Positions 23,077 to 34,500 are shown, counted from the stretch's first letter. The stretch is DNA of 64,000 bases from Synaphobranchus kaupii (GCA_029718625.1 CM056379.1:59609626-59673625), one strand, 5' to 3'. The notes: generated by a model from the letters alone, not told the origin. Program-made: numbers and translations.

Positions 23077-23572
23077 CAGTTTAAGTCTGAAGTTTACATA
23101 GACTTAGGTTGAAGTCATTACTCATTTTTAACCACTCCACAGATTTCATGTTAGCAAACTATAGTGTTGGCAAGTCAGTTAGGACATCTACTTTGTGCAT
23201 GACACAAGTAATTTTTCCAATAATTGTTTACAGACAGATTATTTCACTTTAAATTCACTATATCACAATTCCAGTGGGTCAGAAGTTTACATACACTAAG
23301 TTGAGACCCCCCAATTCCCATAGTGATCCAATCAAATGCAGAGACGCTATAGTATTGCATGTAAGCGTACCAGAAAATAAGATATCAAGAGTTTTTTTTT
23401 TTTCTTTTAATGTTGTTAGGTCACAGACATTAGGAAGTCATGGCATGCAAAGCCAAAGCATATGCGACCAAATATTAAAAATTTAAAGGCACAGTCAACT
23501 TAGTGTATGTAAACTTCTGACCCACTGGAATTGTGATATAGTGAATTTAAAGTGAAATAATCTGTAAACAAC
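23077..23572. mobile_element. Tc1/A chimeric MITE
   Basis: A Tc1 left end (CAGTTTAAGTCTGAAGTTTA onward, TA before it) runs 230 bases to ACACTAAGTTGA. It then joins segment A (CCCCCCAATTCCCATAG ... CATATGCGACCAAATATT). After AAAAATT comes the inner part of the same Tc1 left end in inverted orientation (TAAAGGCACAGTCAACTTAG ... ATCTGTAAACA). The right outer ITR is lost. The A-to-Tc1 junction is the same as in the 46370 copy, so this is a family rather than a chance collision. Confidence 0.85.
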
Positions 23573-23651
23573 AACAAAAAAAGAAATAAGACAACACACA
23601 ATAAATGCAAAGTAGGTTATGTATTTTTCCTGCTTGGGTAATTTATATTAA

Positions 23652-24122
23652 AGTGATACTGCAGTCAAAAACCGACTTTTCCCGTTGAAAACCGATGTTT
23701 TGGGTTAGATTATAATCATACACAACTGTTTTTGTCTGAAAATCTCATGTTTAGTCAAAATGGGTGTTTTCTGAGTAGGCTTACCAATACGCTGGTTTCC
23801 GGGGGTTCCTGACGCACAAGATCCTTAACATAAAAATGGGTGGAGTTGAGGTGATCCCAGGGTGGTCTCGGCTGGGCACGTGGTATAAAAGCAGAGACCA
23901 AAGTTTTTTTTTTTCCTCTTTGAGACTGAGACCCTTGTACTGCTAACTAGGTAGTTCAAGTTCAAATGCGAATTTTGTATTACTGCTAACGTTAATATTA
24001 CGACTTATATCGACCGTATGAATATTCATAATATGACTACGTGGCATCATCGTCATATGACCACACCTACTCACGAGTTCCAGTTCAAATTGAAGCAGTA
24101 AAAAAGGCCTTGCAGTATCTCT
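23652..24122. mobile_element. TTAA-target MITE (Kolobok/piggyBac-like)
   Basis: The ends are AGTGATACTGCAG and, inverted, AGAGATACTGCAAGG, each directly flanked by TTAA (23648-23651, 24123-24126). TTAA duplication is typical of Kolobok and piggyBac. The ends do not start with CCC, so Kolobok is the better guess. There is no coding frame. An internal GTATAAAAG is present without known function. Confidence 0.75.
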
Positions 24123-24126
24123 TTAA

Positions 24127-25738
24127 AGTCAAATCGGACGGCATATCCATGGATATGTTTTATTGGCTTTTGAATAGGTTATGAATAATCATGCATTCAT
24201 TGCTTGGGAAAGCACCAAAATTAGCAACTCGCACACCCACACAGCGGCTCTCCTCCCACTTCGGCACACGGTGAGTCGAACGGGCTCAGGAGCGTGAAAA
24301 TCTTGACGGAAATTGTCAGTTCGCCAGTGCGTGGGCTCACCACTCGCCATGCAACATAGAACCATGAATCTCCGGGACAAATATATGAGACATGACAAAA
24401 CTGCCAGTTTGCTTATGGCCTTAGCAAAGTAGTATTAAAGGGAAAGAAAATGGCCAATCTGACTGGCCACAATAAAAAACAAACTCCTACCATACCCAAA
24501 GGTAATTTATTCCTCTTAAACCAACATCTTTTACACCTAGCTGCAGGTGCGCTAATGCCTCTAGTTACACAATTATCGAAATTGAGTTGGACATGCCTTA
24601 AATTGCCAAGCGCCTTGCGCTACCGCTCGAGCTTGATAGTGAAAACAGGGCCATGAAGGTCATCTAAGAGGTGTCATTGCCTCCTTCATTCCTAATGAGT
24701 CCCTTTTCCAAGGTGTCAGCAGATATTACATCATGATGAGCGTGAACGGAACAATGTGATATTTGTATGCAAACTAGCACCCATTTACCATTTAACACGT
24801 GCAATGCTTGCATGCATCAAAAAACTGTAGATTTTCTTATAACTTTTTTTCTGCATTCATGCGTATGTAATAGTGAATGACAGAGAAGCTACAAAACAGG
24901 GAATTTCTTACTGCAGAACATAATCTGATATAACCTCATGAGAAAACTTGGGACCGATTTTGAGGCATGACTTTTGAAAGGTATAGGTGTATACTTTCTA
25001 TCAAGCAAAAGAGATTTGTCAAATAGCTGAAGTAAGAATTGCTGTCTGGAGACTTTGAAGCTGTGCATCTGGAAAGGAAAGGATGTTTCATACTAAGATC
25101 TCTTTGTCTGAAATGTTATAGGATGGAATCAAATGAAATTGCAGGCTTTCAAATCATGCACTAATGCATTTACTCCAGGAAATAAAATGATAAGTTAGGA
25201 CTGAATTTACTAGGGGTTAATTCACAAAGCCTATATTCCAACAGGCTGGCCAGTACACAACATATTTTAAATGTATTTAATGTAAGGAAAAAAGAACGTC
25301 TCTCAAATTTGGTGAAAATTATGTTTATTTCCAGGAACGGCAGTTGTCAGAGATGCAGTAAATGCACTCTGGATTCTGCAAAGTTCATCTGAATCCAAAG
25401 CCTTTTCAGTGATTCTTTCTTATACATTTTCTAAGCCTTAATCATGAATGATGCAATACACACAATAGAAGGGATGTAGTGAATCTGTGACATATATTAA
25501 TTAGGCTTTAGTGTATTGGCCATCCTGCTGTGATTGAATAGGCATGTTGATTTTAGTAGTTCCCAATCGTTCACTCTGTCAATATTCTACCATTGTACCA
25601 ACTGTATTGTAGTCATGATAAGATTAAAGGATCATTTGGTCAGCAGACACACTGGCAACAGAGCCGGTCAGACATATCTTTCATTAGCATTACTAAAAGT
25701 GTACACCAACCGATATACAAGTAGCAGCTGTTAATGGC
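24127..25738. other. No gene seen
   Basis: Unique-looking sequence. Short frames near 24189-24656 have no recognised domains. No repeat pairs were noticed. Confidence 0.4.
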
Positions 25739-25985
25739 CTGCACGCACGCACGCACGCACGCACACACGCGTCCCGGTCTGGGTCCTCTCTTTGTGGAGT
25801 TTGTATGACAGGTTAGGTATACTCCTGCCATTGCCCTTGACCAAGACAATGGCCTCAGAACTGGAGATGGTTCACGTGCGCCACACTGTGGCTGCCCACT
25901 GCTCCTAAGTAGTTAGGATGGGTGAAATGCAGAGGACAAATTACCCCACAGGGTCAATAAATATAACTTAATCTTATATATTATT
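25739..25985 (+). mobile_element. SINE 3' portion (DANA/Mermaid type) behind a (GCAC)n tract
   Basis: A (GCAC)n/(CA)n microsatellite at 25741-25769 precedes CTTTGTGGAGTTTG. After an internal deletion come GACCAAGACAATGGCC, GTGGCTGCCCACTGCTCCTA and AAATGCAGAGGACAAATT, ending GGGTCAATAAATATAA. From memory these are the 3' modules of the V-SINE/DANA family of teleosts. The tRNA-like head is absent. Confidence 0.75.
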
Positions 25986-26456
25986 TTATATATATACAGT
26001 TGAAGTCAAAAGTTTGCATACACCTTAACCAAATCCATTTAAACTCAGTTTTTTACAATTCCTGACAATTAATCCTAGTAAACATTCCCTGTCTTAGGTC
26101 AGTTAGGATCACAACTTTATTTTAAGAATGTTAAATGTCAGAAAAATAGTAGAGAGAATTATTTATTTCAGCTTTTATTTCTTTCATCACATTCCCAGTG
26201 GGTCAGAAGTTTACATACACTCTGTTAGTATTTGGTAGCATTGCCTTTAAATTGTTCAACTTGGGTCAAACGTTTCGGGTAGCCTTCCACAAGCTTCTCA
26301 CAATAAGTTGCTGGAATTTTGGCCCATTCCTCCTGACAGAACTCGTGTAGCTGAGTCAGGTTTGTAGGCCTCCTTGCTCACACACGCTTTTTCAGTTTCC
26401 GATTCGATTGAGGTCAGGACTTTGTGGTGGCCACTCCAACACCTTGGGCCCTATCT

Positions 26457-28290
26457 TACACCCGGCGCTAAGCGGCGCTAACCCAAGCGCAAGTGTCTTT
26501 GCTATCTTACACCCGGCGCATGGTTCATTATAACGCCTTGCGTTCACGTCGTTTAAATACCATATATTCTTGCGCCCATTACAAGTGAACTGGGCGTGTT
26601 GGTCTTAAGATGAGGAGTGGCCAGAATTATATTTGGCGTATTGCTATCTTGAGCCAGCAGAAAACGCTTGCGCTAAAACCACCACAAAGCTGGTCTAAAG
26701 TCATGTCGCAGTTGTTTACATGTTATTTTAACAGCGCATATAAGTGCGTCTACATAGGCATGTGCACAACGCACGTACACACTCCTGTCTGTTACACACA
26801 GGGGCGCGCACAAGCAGGACTAAAAATATCAAGATTACAATGTGAAATATTATTATTTAATAATAAAAGGGTCCATAGGTCAAAGACCACATAGCTACCT
26901 GTCACTCAGCGAAGGGGAATGCCAAATTAAATTGCTTTCAGCCCACTCCATCAACATCCAGGCGATGTGCGATGTTACGTGTAAGGTTACATGTAGGCTA
27001 TGGACTATTCGCAATTATCCTGGATCAATGACTTAGCCGATATTTGCCAATAATTCCTGTAATCTTCTGGGGGGACAATCTTCTGTTACGGGACAATGGC
27101 TATCCATTAAAAATGGCTTTCCATTTGCTGATAACACCTATATCAAGTCTAATGCGTGAATTACCATTTACACCTAATGCGTGAATTGTCATTCAATGGA
27201 AAACTCGTGCACGGCAATTGACGGACATTTGAGTTCTGAAAATGCGCTTCAGATGTCATTACAATACAGCTCTCTAGGCCTACAGTCTGTAAGTAAATAG
27301 AATGGTTTTGACTGAAAAAAGTTCAAAACCTTGTCCAGTGAATATTGCATTTATTGTTTTTTCAAATAGCCTAAGCTACAGCGGATTTGCTGTGCATAAG
27401 GCTTTTTCCATAGCCTACGGTTAAACAATGGAGATAGATGTCACCATGTTAACTGAATTTGAACCTTAGTATTCTTCGTCCTTCATATTTTTTTAATTAC
27501 AGTGACCAGGTTTCTATACTCTCAGTTATTAAAACCCCACTGATTTCACCTGTTATTCCATAACTGAACAAAACGATTTTAAAGAGAACTAAGTGTCTAA
27601 CTTGAAACTAAAACAAATTTGCAGCACGTTACACAATTAATTCACAATTAATTTTAATGCCATTCTCTGCAGGAGCAGGTCTGTTTCCCCTGCTGTAAGT
27701 CGCACGTTTCACGGTCTTCCTGGGAAAGTGGATTGTTTTAAAGCATTACGCTATGAGTAAAACAGGCTGGTCACATTTCCATAAACAGGACATTATAAAA
27801 CAAGGGGAAATATGCGTGAACATATGGGTTGCCAACCTGACAGCTTTATTGTATTTAGTGTCATCATTAAGGCAAAATAACGGTATTTATGTTATTAATC
27901 AATATTACTATGCAGGTAGCCTAAAGAACTTCGGATGACGCTTGAACTTCGAGAACTCCATGAGAACAGCCTCATGGAATTGATGTTTGACACTTTCATT
28001 GCATAATCAAATGAAATTTGTTGAACAAGCAGGCTAATTTGGCGTTTTCAAAGGGGAGACTGAAGCCATTGATAGCTTATTCTCAGCTGTTGCAGGTCCT
28101 TTTAACGAAATTTAACCGCATATATTTTGTAAAATAACAGCCCTGTCGGGAATTACTGGGAACTCATAGGCTAATGGTTAGTCCGAATAATATTGATATA
28201 TAGCGCCCAAAAAACACGCCGTTATAATAGCAAAAGTGGACTTGGACACGCCCTAAATGGACTTAGCGCCAAGATCTCCAAGATAGAGCC
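26457..28290. mobile_element. Element G copy 2, complete with 5-bp duplication
   Basis: It begins GGCCCTATCTTACACCCGG and ends AAGATAGAGCC, its inverted counterpart. CCTTG lies on both sides (26452-26456, 28291-28295) and occurs once in the intact Tc1 at 7104-7108 (as CAAGG on the other strand), so the duplication is confirmed by an empty site. The right end carries AGCGCCAAGATC, an inverted echo of the left GGCGCTAAG. No transposase frame is evident in 1834 bp. The superfamily is unresolved. Confidence 0.9.
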
Positions 28291-28311
28291 CCTTGACTTT
28301 GTTGTCCTTAA

Positions 28312-28958
28312 AGGAGAAGTTCGGTATTTAGCATGTTAAGATCTGTTAAAAGGTTATTTACGATCATATACAACGGTCCATATCAACATTTTGAGAAACT
28401 TTGCAGTCTTGACATATATTGTTTATTGCTCATGTCACAGCTAACTTACACAATGGATCTGGACGGGCATATAGAAAATCCTTCAAAAAACACCATAAAC
28501 TCTCGTTTTCAAAGACGGGAAACTCACAGAGTGGTCACTGGTGTCTTGTAATTTACGTTTACGTTTAAAACATGTTTTAAATAACCGTTTAAAGATTTAT
28601 ATAACTATTTTCAGTCGCTGTACAGCCATACGTTTGTAAACTTCCAGTCAATGGATTTAATAAAATGATAAATAAAGTGTGATACGAAGCATACTTTATG
28701 ACAATTTTTGTGTCAGAACAACGGACACCAGTGACCACTCGGTGAGTTTCCCGTCTTTGAAAACGAGAGTTTATGGTGTTTTTTTGAAGGATTTTCTATA
28801 TGCCCGTCCAGATCAATTGTGTAAGTTAGCTGAGACATGAGCAATAAACAATATATCTCAAGACTGCAAAGTTTGTTAAAATGTTGATATGGACTGTTGT
28901 ATATGATCGTAAATAACCTTTTAACAGGGCTTAACATGCTAAATACCGAACTTCTCCT
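28312..28958. mobile_element. Fold-back TTAA element
   Basis: Nearly perfect inverted arms of about 235 bp (28312-28545 and 28724-28958) start AGGAGAAGTTCGGTATTTAG and enclose a 178-bp spacer. TTAA flanks both ends (28308-28311, 28959-28962), and the uninterrupted Tc1 has one TTAA at that spot. This is a Kolobok-like or piggyBac-like MITE. The similar open frames on opposite strands of the two arms are only a mirror effect of the inverted repeat. Confidence 0.93.
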
Positions 28959-29924
28959 TTAAGCCATTTTGTCACAACTTTGGAAGTATACTCTGGGTCA
29001 TTGTGCATTTGGAAGAGCCATTTGCGACTAAGCTTTAACTTCTTGGCTGATGTTTTGAAATGTTGCTTCAATATATCCACGTAATTTTCCTTACTCATGA
29101 TGCCATCTATGTTATGAAGTGCACCAGTCCCTCCTGCAGCAAAGCACCCGACAACATGATGCTGACACCCCTGTGCTTCACGGTTGGGATGGTGTTCATC
29201 GGCTTGCAAGCCTCACCCTTTTTCCTCCAAACATAACGATGGTCATTATGGCCAAACAGTTCAATTTTTGTTTCATCAGACCAGAGGACATTTCTCCAAA
29301 AAGTAAGATCTTTGTCCCCATGTGCAGTTGCAAACTGTAGTCTGGCTTTTTTATGGCCGTTTTGGAGTAGTGACATCTTCCTTGCTGAGCAGCCTTTCAG
29401 GTTATGTCGATATAGGACTTGTTTTACTGTGGATATAGAGATAATGTTGTTCTGGGATTAATTTGCACTTTTCGCACCAAAGCACGTTCATCTCTAGGAG
29501 ACCGAACGCGTCTCCTTCCTGAGCAGTATGACGGCTGCGTGGTCCCATGGTGTTTATACTTGCGTACTATTGTTTGTACAAACGAACGTAGTACCTTCAG
29601 GCATTTGGAAATTGCTCCCAAGGATGTACCAGACTTGTGCAGGTCCACAAAGCCATGACATCATTTTCTGGAATTTTCCAAGCTGTTTAAAGGCACAGTC
29701 AACTTAGTGTATGTAAACTTCTGACCCACTGGAATTGTGATATAGTGAATTAAAAGTGAAATAATCTGTCTGTAAACAATTTTTGGAAAAATTACTTGTG
29801 TCATGCACAAAGTAGATGTCCAAACTGACTTGCCAACACTATAGTTTGCTAACATGAAATCTGTGGAGTGGTTAAAAATTAGTTTTAACGACTAAGCGTA
29901 TATATACTTCTGACTTAAACTGTA

Positions 29925-30225
29925 TATATACATTCCAGTTTACATCCAGTCGGGGGGTACAGGATTTGCACCACTCACGGCGAAGTAACTTCAGTGTGCC
30001 ACCACTATGGTATCGTCACTAGGGGTGGTCGGGACAACCATCGATTTAGCATTATATCACCATATCACTATCTGTATACATCGGGACATTTGCTGTTTCA
30101 TGGGGTATGGATTCCCTCAGGCAATATGAATGTGGCCTAGCGTGTAGTAGAGGTTGGGGTGGTGTGTCTTCTCCCTTATCCTAAGTTGCAGGTAATTACA
30201 TAGTTGAGAGTTGGCAGAGATTGTA
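29925..30225. other. No gene seen
   Basis: Short gap between two Tc1-class elements. GGGGTGGTCGGGACAACCAT near 30023 resembles a decayed transposon end but has no partner. Confidence 0.35.
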
Positions 30226-30963
30226 CAGGGGGTGGACAAAATATTGGAAACGCCCCTGAAAAATGGCTTTAACATTGAAGCATCTAAACCACAATTACAA
30301 AAGCATCTACACAGGTGATTCCTATTAATTTAAATACTAATTAGCAGCATGTGTCTGCTTAATAGAGGTCTAACCAGCAGCACTTTGCTAGGTAAGTTTC
30401 CAAAGCAAGATGAGGATACTAACAGAGTTCCAAAGGGGCCAAATAGTTGGTGCCCAAATTGCAGGTGCGTCAGTCACAAAAACGAACACAGAAATTATTT
30501 AAGGTGGCAAGGGGAACAGTGTCAAAAATTATGACAATATATGCCCAACACCAAAAAAGAGCATCAGCAAAAAATAACTGACCGCATGTCAAAGCTCTCC
30601 GAAAGGGACAGACAGACACTTGGTATGATAGTTGCTAATAACCACAGAAATACATCTCTAAAAATCACCACAGAATGGAATCAATCCATATCTGAACCAG
30701 TCTCAACAAAAACAGCACATTGTGAGCTTCACAAAGCTGGTATTTATGGTAGGGCCGCCATTCCGAAACCATTTGTATCCAAGGCTAAGGAACAAAAACG
30801 CATAACATGGTATAAGGAACACAAAACCTGGACCCCTGAGCAATGGAGAAAAGTGATATAGTCTGATGAGCCATCTTTTACTCTTTTTAATACATCTGGA
30901 CGTGTTTATGTTTGGAGAAAGCCTAAGGAGGCATTCAATCCACAATGTCTGTTGCCAACTGTA
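30226..30963 (+). mobile_element. Second Tc1-like subfamily, 3'-truncated
   Basis: The left end CAGGGGGTGGACAAAATATT follows TA at 30224-30225. The element keeps the 5' untranslated region and about 60% of the transposase, then stops at CTGTTGCCAACTGTAAG with no right ITR. The terminus GGTGGACAAAATATTGGAAAC is, from memory, that of a common fish Tc1 family distinct from the Sleeping Beauty type. Confidence 0.85.
30410..30963 (+). pseudogene. Tc1-like transposase pseudogene (second subfamily)
   Basis: The ATG at 30410 opens MRILTEFQRGQIVGAQIAG, a Tc1 N-terminal HTH. A TAA follows about 30 codons in, and frames shift repeatedly. From 30700 the frame reads SKTAHCELHKAGIYGRAAI-like sequence, then RITWYKEHKTWTPEQWRKVI and a TAG where a Trp/Phe is usual, directly before SDEPSFTLF, which holds the first catalytic Asp. 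GRVYVWRKPKEAFNPQCL then marks the core before truncation. The second and third acidic residues are gone. Confidence 0.88.
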
Positions 30964-32257
30964 AGTAAGCTATGAACCTGCATTTGTATGTAGTCTACTT
31001 TATGAAACTAAACACAGATTACCCCCATTGCTAATCAAGTGAGTCTCGGTAGGCTACGTTACAGTGTATTACATTTCATTCAGTTCATGGTCATGTCAGG
31101 GAAAAAACTGCTTTATTTTCCTAAGTAGCCTAAAGGAAGCTACACTAAGCATATTTGATCAATGCTTACTGTATTTACAGTGTTCGACCAGTTGACACTA
31201 TGCACATAACTTATAAATGCTTCCAGGTAACGGCTAATCAAATCAAATAAGTTGTGTCATCTTTAGTCTATTTATTTGCTAGTAGCCTACAGTCAGAGTT
31301 TAATGTTACTTTTCTCTAACGTTGCACCATTTTAATTCTTCTGCTCAAAAATAATACTTGAATGTTTTCACAGTTATGAATCTGGACACAATCCGTAGGC
31401 TACTTGAAGTTAAAATGTATATGTAACCGCAAAAAATGTCTTTATTAACATTAACTAGCTACAATGGCTATGATATAACGTCACCTATAAGGAAAATATC
31501 AGCGCATAATGTCAGCTATCGCTCTGACATGGACAATTGATTTGCTAATCTTTACTCCCTGTGTACACCGTTTGACCATTTTTATTTAATTTTGATATAG
31601 CCTACAGAGCTACAATTCTTTGTTTTAGTTAGGTATTTAAAAATACCTTTTTATTAGTTTTTAGTTATTATTTTTCTGTATAACTGATATTTTCACATGA
31701 CATCATGCTGTACTTCTGAAAGAAATGTCCATGATAACAGTTTATACCATGTTTTTTCCAAATTATGTTTTCTTGCATAGGAGAGTACTCCAAACATTTT
31801 CAAGTCAAATATCCTTAGGTAAACTAGATTAATTTGTGCAATCTATAAAATGAATTTAATTTTAATATCTAATAGTCATTTGATGTATCTCATGCTGTTC
31901 TTAAGGGTACCAAACTGCCGAGATCTGAAGGCATGCTTCCCCTCAGATATGCCTGAAGGCAGGAAACCTATTTTGTCTGGAACAGAGATGACTCTGGGAA
32001 TTGAGGAAATGAAAGAATTCTCTAGAAATGATGGCTTCTGACTCTACGTGCTGGCCTGGGAAGAATGGCAATGAAGTACTTTCAGGAATCATGCTTGCGA
32101 GGCAGGGGGAAAGAATACAGTCCTCCACTGAAGCAGCTGTCATGTGATGATGGAGTTGCACAGGAGAACCTCACAAGAAGCAGCTGGAGCTGAAGCCACC
32201 CGATCAATAAACAGCTTTCGAAGCTCATATCGTACCTGTCTTCTTGTTTTTTTTGTT

Positions 32258-32289
<32 letters not shown>

Positions 32290-33694
32290 GTTTTTTTTGG
32301 GGGGGGGGGGGGGTTGGGGGGCATGTGTAGGGAGAGGGGGGATGATTTAGAGTGATTTGAGTTTGGAAAAGTACAGCACTGGGCAGAAGAAACTTATTTA
32401 GAATGAGTGAAAGATGGAGAAGTAGGAAGTAGGGTGTTTTTTTTTTTCATTTGGAATCAGATAATGTAATGGATCAGTGTCCAGGACTATTCCCCTGTTT
32501 CCCCAGTTCCAGCACTGAAGCTAGAGCTGTGACATCCAGCATCTACTAAGAGATAAGTACTTGAGAAAAATGTATGCGGATGACATTCTCTCATAAAAAG
32601 CAGTCCCTGATCACACAAAAAAAAGAGACAAGCAAAAGTCATTCATTCCATGCCCTTTAAAACTGTCGATTCTTGATTTAGGATTTGTCTCTTGTGCTGG
32701 CTTTTTCTCTTTAATGTCAGGTTCCCTCTTAGCTTGGGGAAAGAAAAAAACACAGGGAACTAGCATAGGTATGAGAGGGAGAAATCCATAATTGTGACGG
32801 AACCTTTTCTTTGTCAGTCCCATCACTCTAAATGTGTTCAGTAAAAAAAGAGAAATGCTGTAGTTTCGATCCCTTTTCTGTGCGTGACCCCCACCCTCTG
32901 TCCATTGGACTCCACTGTTTAATTGCATTAGAGACCAGAATGGTTGACCAAGAGGCAAGGGTACAGGGTGTGCGGGATGTGCAAAAAGACAGGAAAGCAA
33001 TAAAACTGATAAATGATCCAGGCCACTCAGGTGTGAGGTTTCCCCCTGAACCGGCCACCTCCCCTCTCAGAGTCCGCTCTGTTTGTGGTGCACCGCATCT
33101 GATTGGATTTTGGATCAATCGGCTTTATTTCTCACAGAAGTAAACGGATGGCAGCAAAAGAAAAAAAAGCAGTAGCAAGTGAGGGGGTGAGAGGCCACTG
33201 GTTGAGCGTTGGCAGACACGGAAAGTAAACAGAGCGAAAAGCCAATTCTGTGTGATGAGACGGAAGAGCATTGATCTCACACATGCTTGGAAAGAATTAG
33301 CCCATGTGGTCACTGGAAGAAATCACTTAGACCTACCGCAAGAATTTCCCGTGAATAACTAAGTGGAATGGATGACAAACTTCTCTACAAAACATTTTAG
33401 GGATACTCAGAGCTCAAAAAGAGCTTGGCAGAGCTGCAGATATAAGCGCAGTAAAGGTCTGTTCATGCAACCTCTATCCTGCTGCTTTAACACAAAGGGC
33501 ACCCTTATTAAAATATCAACCAAAACATGGGAAAGCATACGTTTTAATTTCCCATGATGCTCTTGCTATTAGAAAATGATCATTGTTTCCGCCAGACTTC
33601 TCTATCTCCACTTGTTCAACAGCTCTATGCTCCAATAGTATGTTCCATACCAGAAGTGCAGTCTCAGGACCCCCGTCTCAGGTATTGTTAGGTA
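30964..33694. other. Mostly unique-looking DNA; no supported gene
   Basis: This is the longest stretch in the window without recognised transposons. Around 31895-32240 the composition is less AT-rich, an AATAAA lies near 32206, and a T-rich then G-rich homopolymer tract follows. This could be a terminal exon of an unknown transcript, but no conserved reading frame is visible. Frames near 32611-33313 overlap on both strands and have no motifs. Confidence 0.4.
32245..32345. repeat. Poly(T)/poly(G) low-complexity tract
   Basis: Runs of T broken by single G residues (about 32246-32298) pass directly into about 15 consecutive G (32299-32313) and further G-rich sequence. Confidence 0.95.
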
Positions 33695-33890
33695 CGTGGT
33701 TTTGTTCAAAATAATTATTTCTTGATGATATTGAATGATTTTTTTTTCTTAGAATAAATTTACATCAATTAAAGGTTGGATTTTAAAAAAAATTTCACTG
33801 TGAGATTAAGCTAATTCACGAAATGGTGAATTTTTTATAACCCTTTTTACTTATCTTTACCAGGGGTGCCAATAATTATGGAGGGCACTG
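33695..33890. mobile_element. Mariner/Tc1-type right end (GGCACCCCT family)
   Basis: It ends CCAGGGGTGCCAATAATTAT then GGAGGGCACTG, followed by TA. Read inward this is CAGTGCCCTCCATAATTATT, a terminus I recognise from fish and amphibian Tc1/mariner elements. The left boundary is approximate and no left ITR was found. Confidence 0.7.
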
Positions 33891-33894
33891 TATG

Positions 33895-34299
33895 TAAAAC
33901 AGGTAAAACGAATGGTTACGTAGGTAACCTCGGTTCTACGGTCAACATGCCACGGTATGGGTCATCCTCGTTGAGAGGGTGTTCTGCTAGTAGACTGAAT
34001 AGCAAATTAACCACCACTACAGGGCGGACACCATGATGTAATTTGGGTCTGCTATGATGTCATTTAGGTCCGTGCGGACCCTGCGGATGTCCGTACGCAT
34101 ACTTTTTTTGGCGACTATGAATTGACCTTTAGGGTGCAGAGATGCCGCAGCTACCGTCGCCCAACCGGATACAGGAGGGCTGTACTGAGAGCGCACGTAG
34201 CTTGCTTACACGCCTTACAGAGGCAATGGCGAGCAAGAAAGCAGTTTTCAGAGAGAGGTGCTTCAGACCGAGACCAGCCAAGGGCTCGAGGGCGACTCA
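33895..34299. repeat. Dispersed repeat sharing GCCACGGTATGGGTCATCCTC
   Basis: GGTCAACATGCCACGGTATG and the following CATCCTCGTTGAGAGG recur with small changes at the very end of the window (63945-64000). GTAACCTCGGTTCTACGG lies just before. The class is not known to me. Frames inside (34122-34354) have no recognised motif. Confidence 0.55.
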
Positions 34300-34500
34300 C
34301 AGAGGTGGGAGTAAGTCACACATATGCAAGTCACAAGTAAGTCTCGAGTCTTAACCCTCAAGTCTCGAGTCAAGTCCCAAGTTACAGTGTTCAGAATCAA
34401 GCAAGTCAAGTCCCTACTAACAGTCAAGCAAGACAAGTCAAGTCATTGCTCAGGTCAAGCAAGTCACAAGTCAAGTCATCTGAAATTTTAAAGATCGAGC
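34300..34500. mobile_element. hAT-type left end with AAGTCAAG arrays
   Basis: It starts CAGAGGTGGGAGTAAGTCAC and continues with dense AAGTC/CAAGTC words typical of one hAT family of fishes (recalled). The 8 bases before it are GCGACTCA. No matching right end with that duplication was found. A right-end-like piece of the same style lies at 44567-44665. Confidence 0.6.

Larger units (their letters stand above)
26275..29648 (-). pseudogene. Tc1 transposase pseudogene, interrupted twice
   Basis: Minus-strand pieces run 29648-29424 (DLHKSGTSLGAISK, then GRRRVRSPRDERA), 29376-28963 (LLQNGHKKARLQFATAHGDK, NVLWSDETKIELFG, NDPEYTSKVV) and, beyond the insertions, 26450-26275. The start codon and first ~14 residues are deleted. 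A frameshift lies after the DNA-binding part. The PIENLW motif with the last catalytic acidic residue is damaged: the Glu codon now reads as Gly and about 9-12 bases are lost. Unlike the copy at 6377 it keeps the block before FWRNVLWSDE, so the two copies decayed independently. Confidence 0.92.
25997..29922 (-). mobile_element. Sleeping Beauty-like Tc1 split by two insertions
   Basis: The minus-strand element has one end at 25997 (CAGTTGAAGTCAAAAGTTTG, TA before it) and the other at 29922 (inverted CAGTTTAAGTCAGAAG, TA after it). Removal of element G (26457-28290) and the TTAA element (28312-28958) leaves about 1.4 kb of Tc1. Only 21 bp of Tc1 (28291-28311) lies between the two insertions. 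A further deletion joins the 5' untranslated region to codon ~15 of the transposase, removing the start. Confidence 0.95.

Noticed and set aside
28333..28937. Two similar frames on opposite strands, both resembling a small conserved protein
   Set aside because: They lie in the inverted arms of the fold-back TTAA element and are mirror images of one DNA sequence.
32611..33313. Overlapping frames up to 129 codons on both strands, considered as a host exon
   Set aside because: No motif, splice-site pair or consistent frame. Frames of this size occur by chance in moderate-GC DNA.
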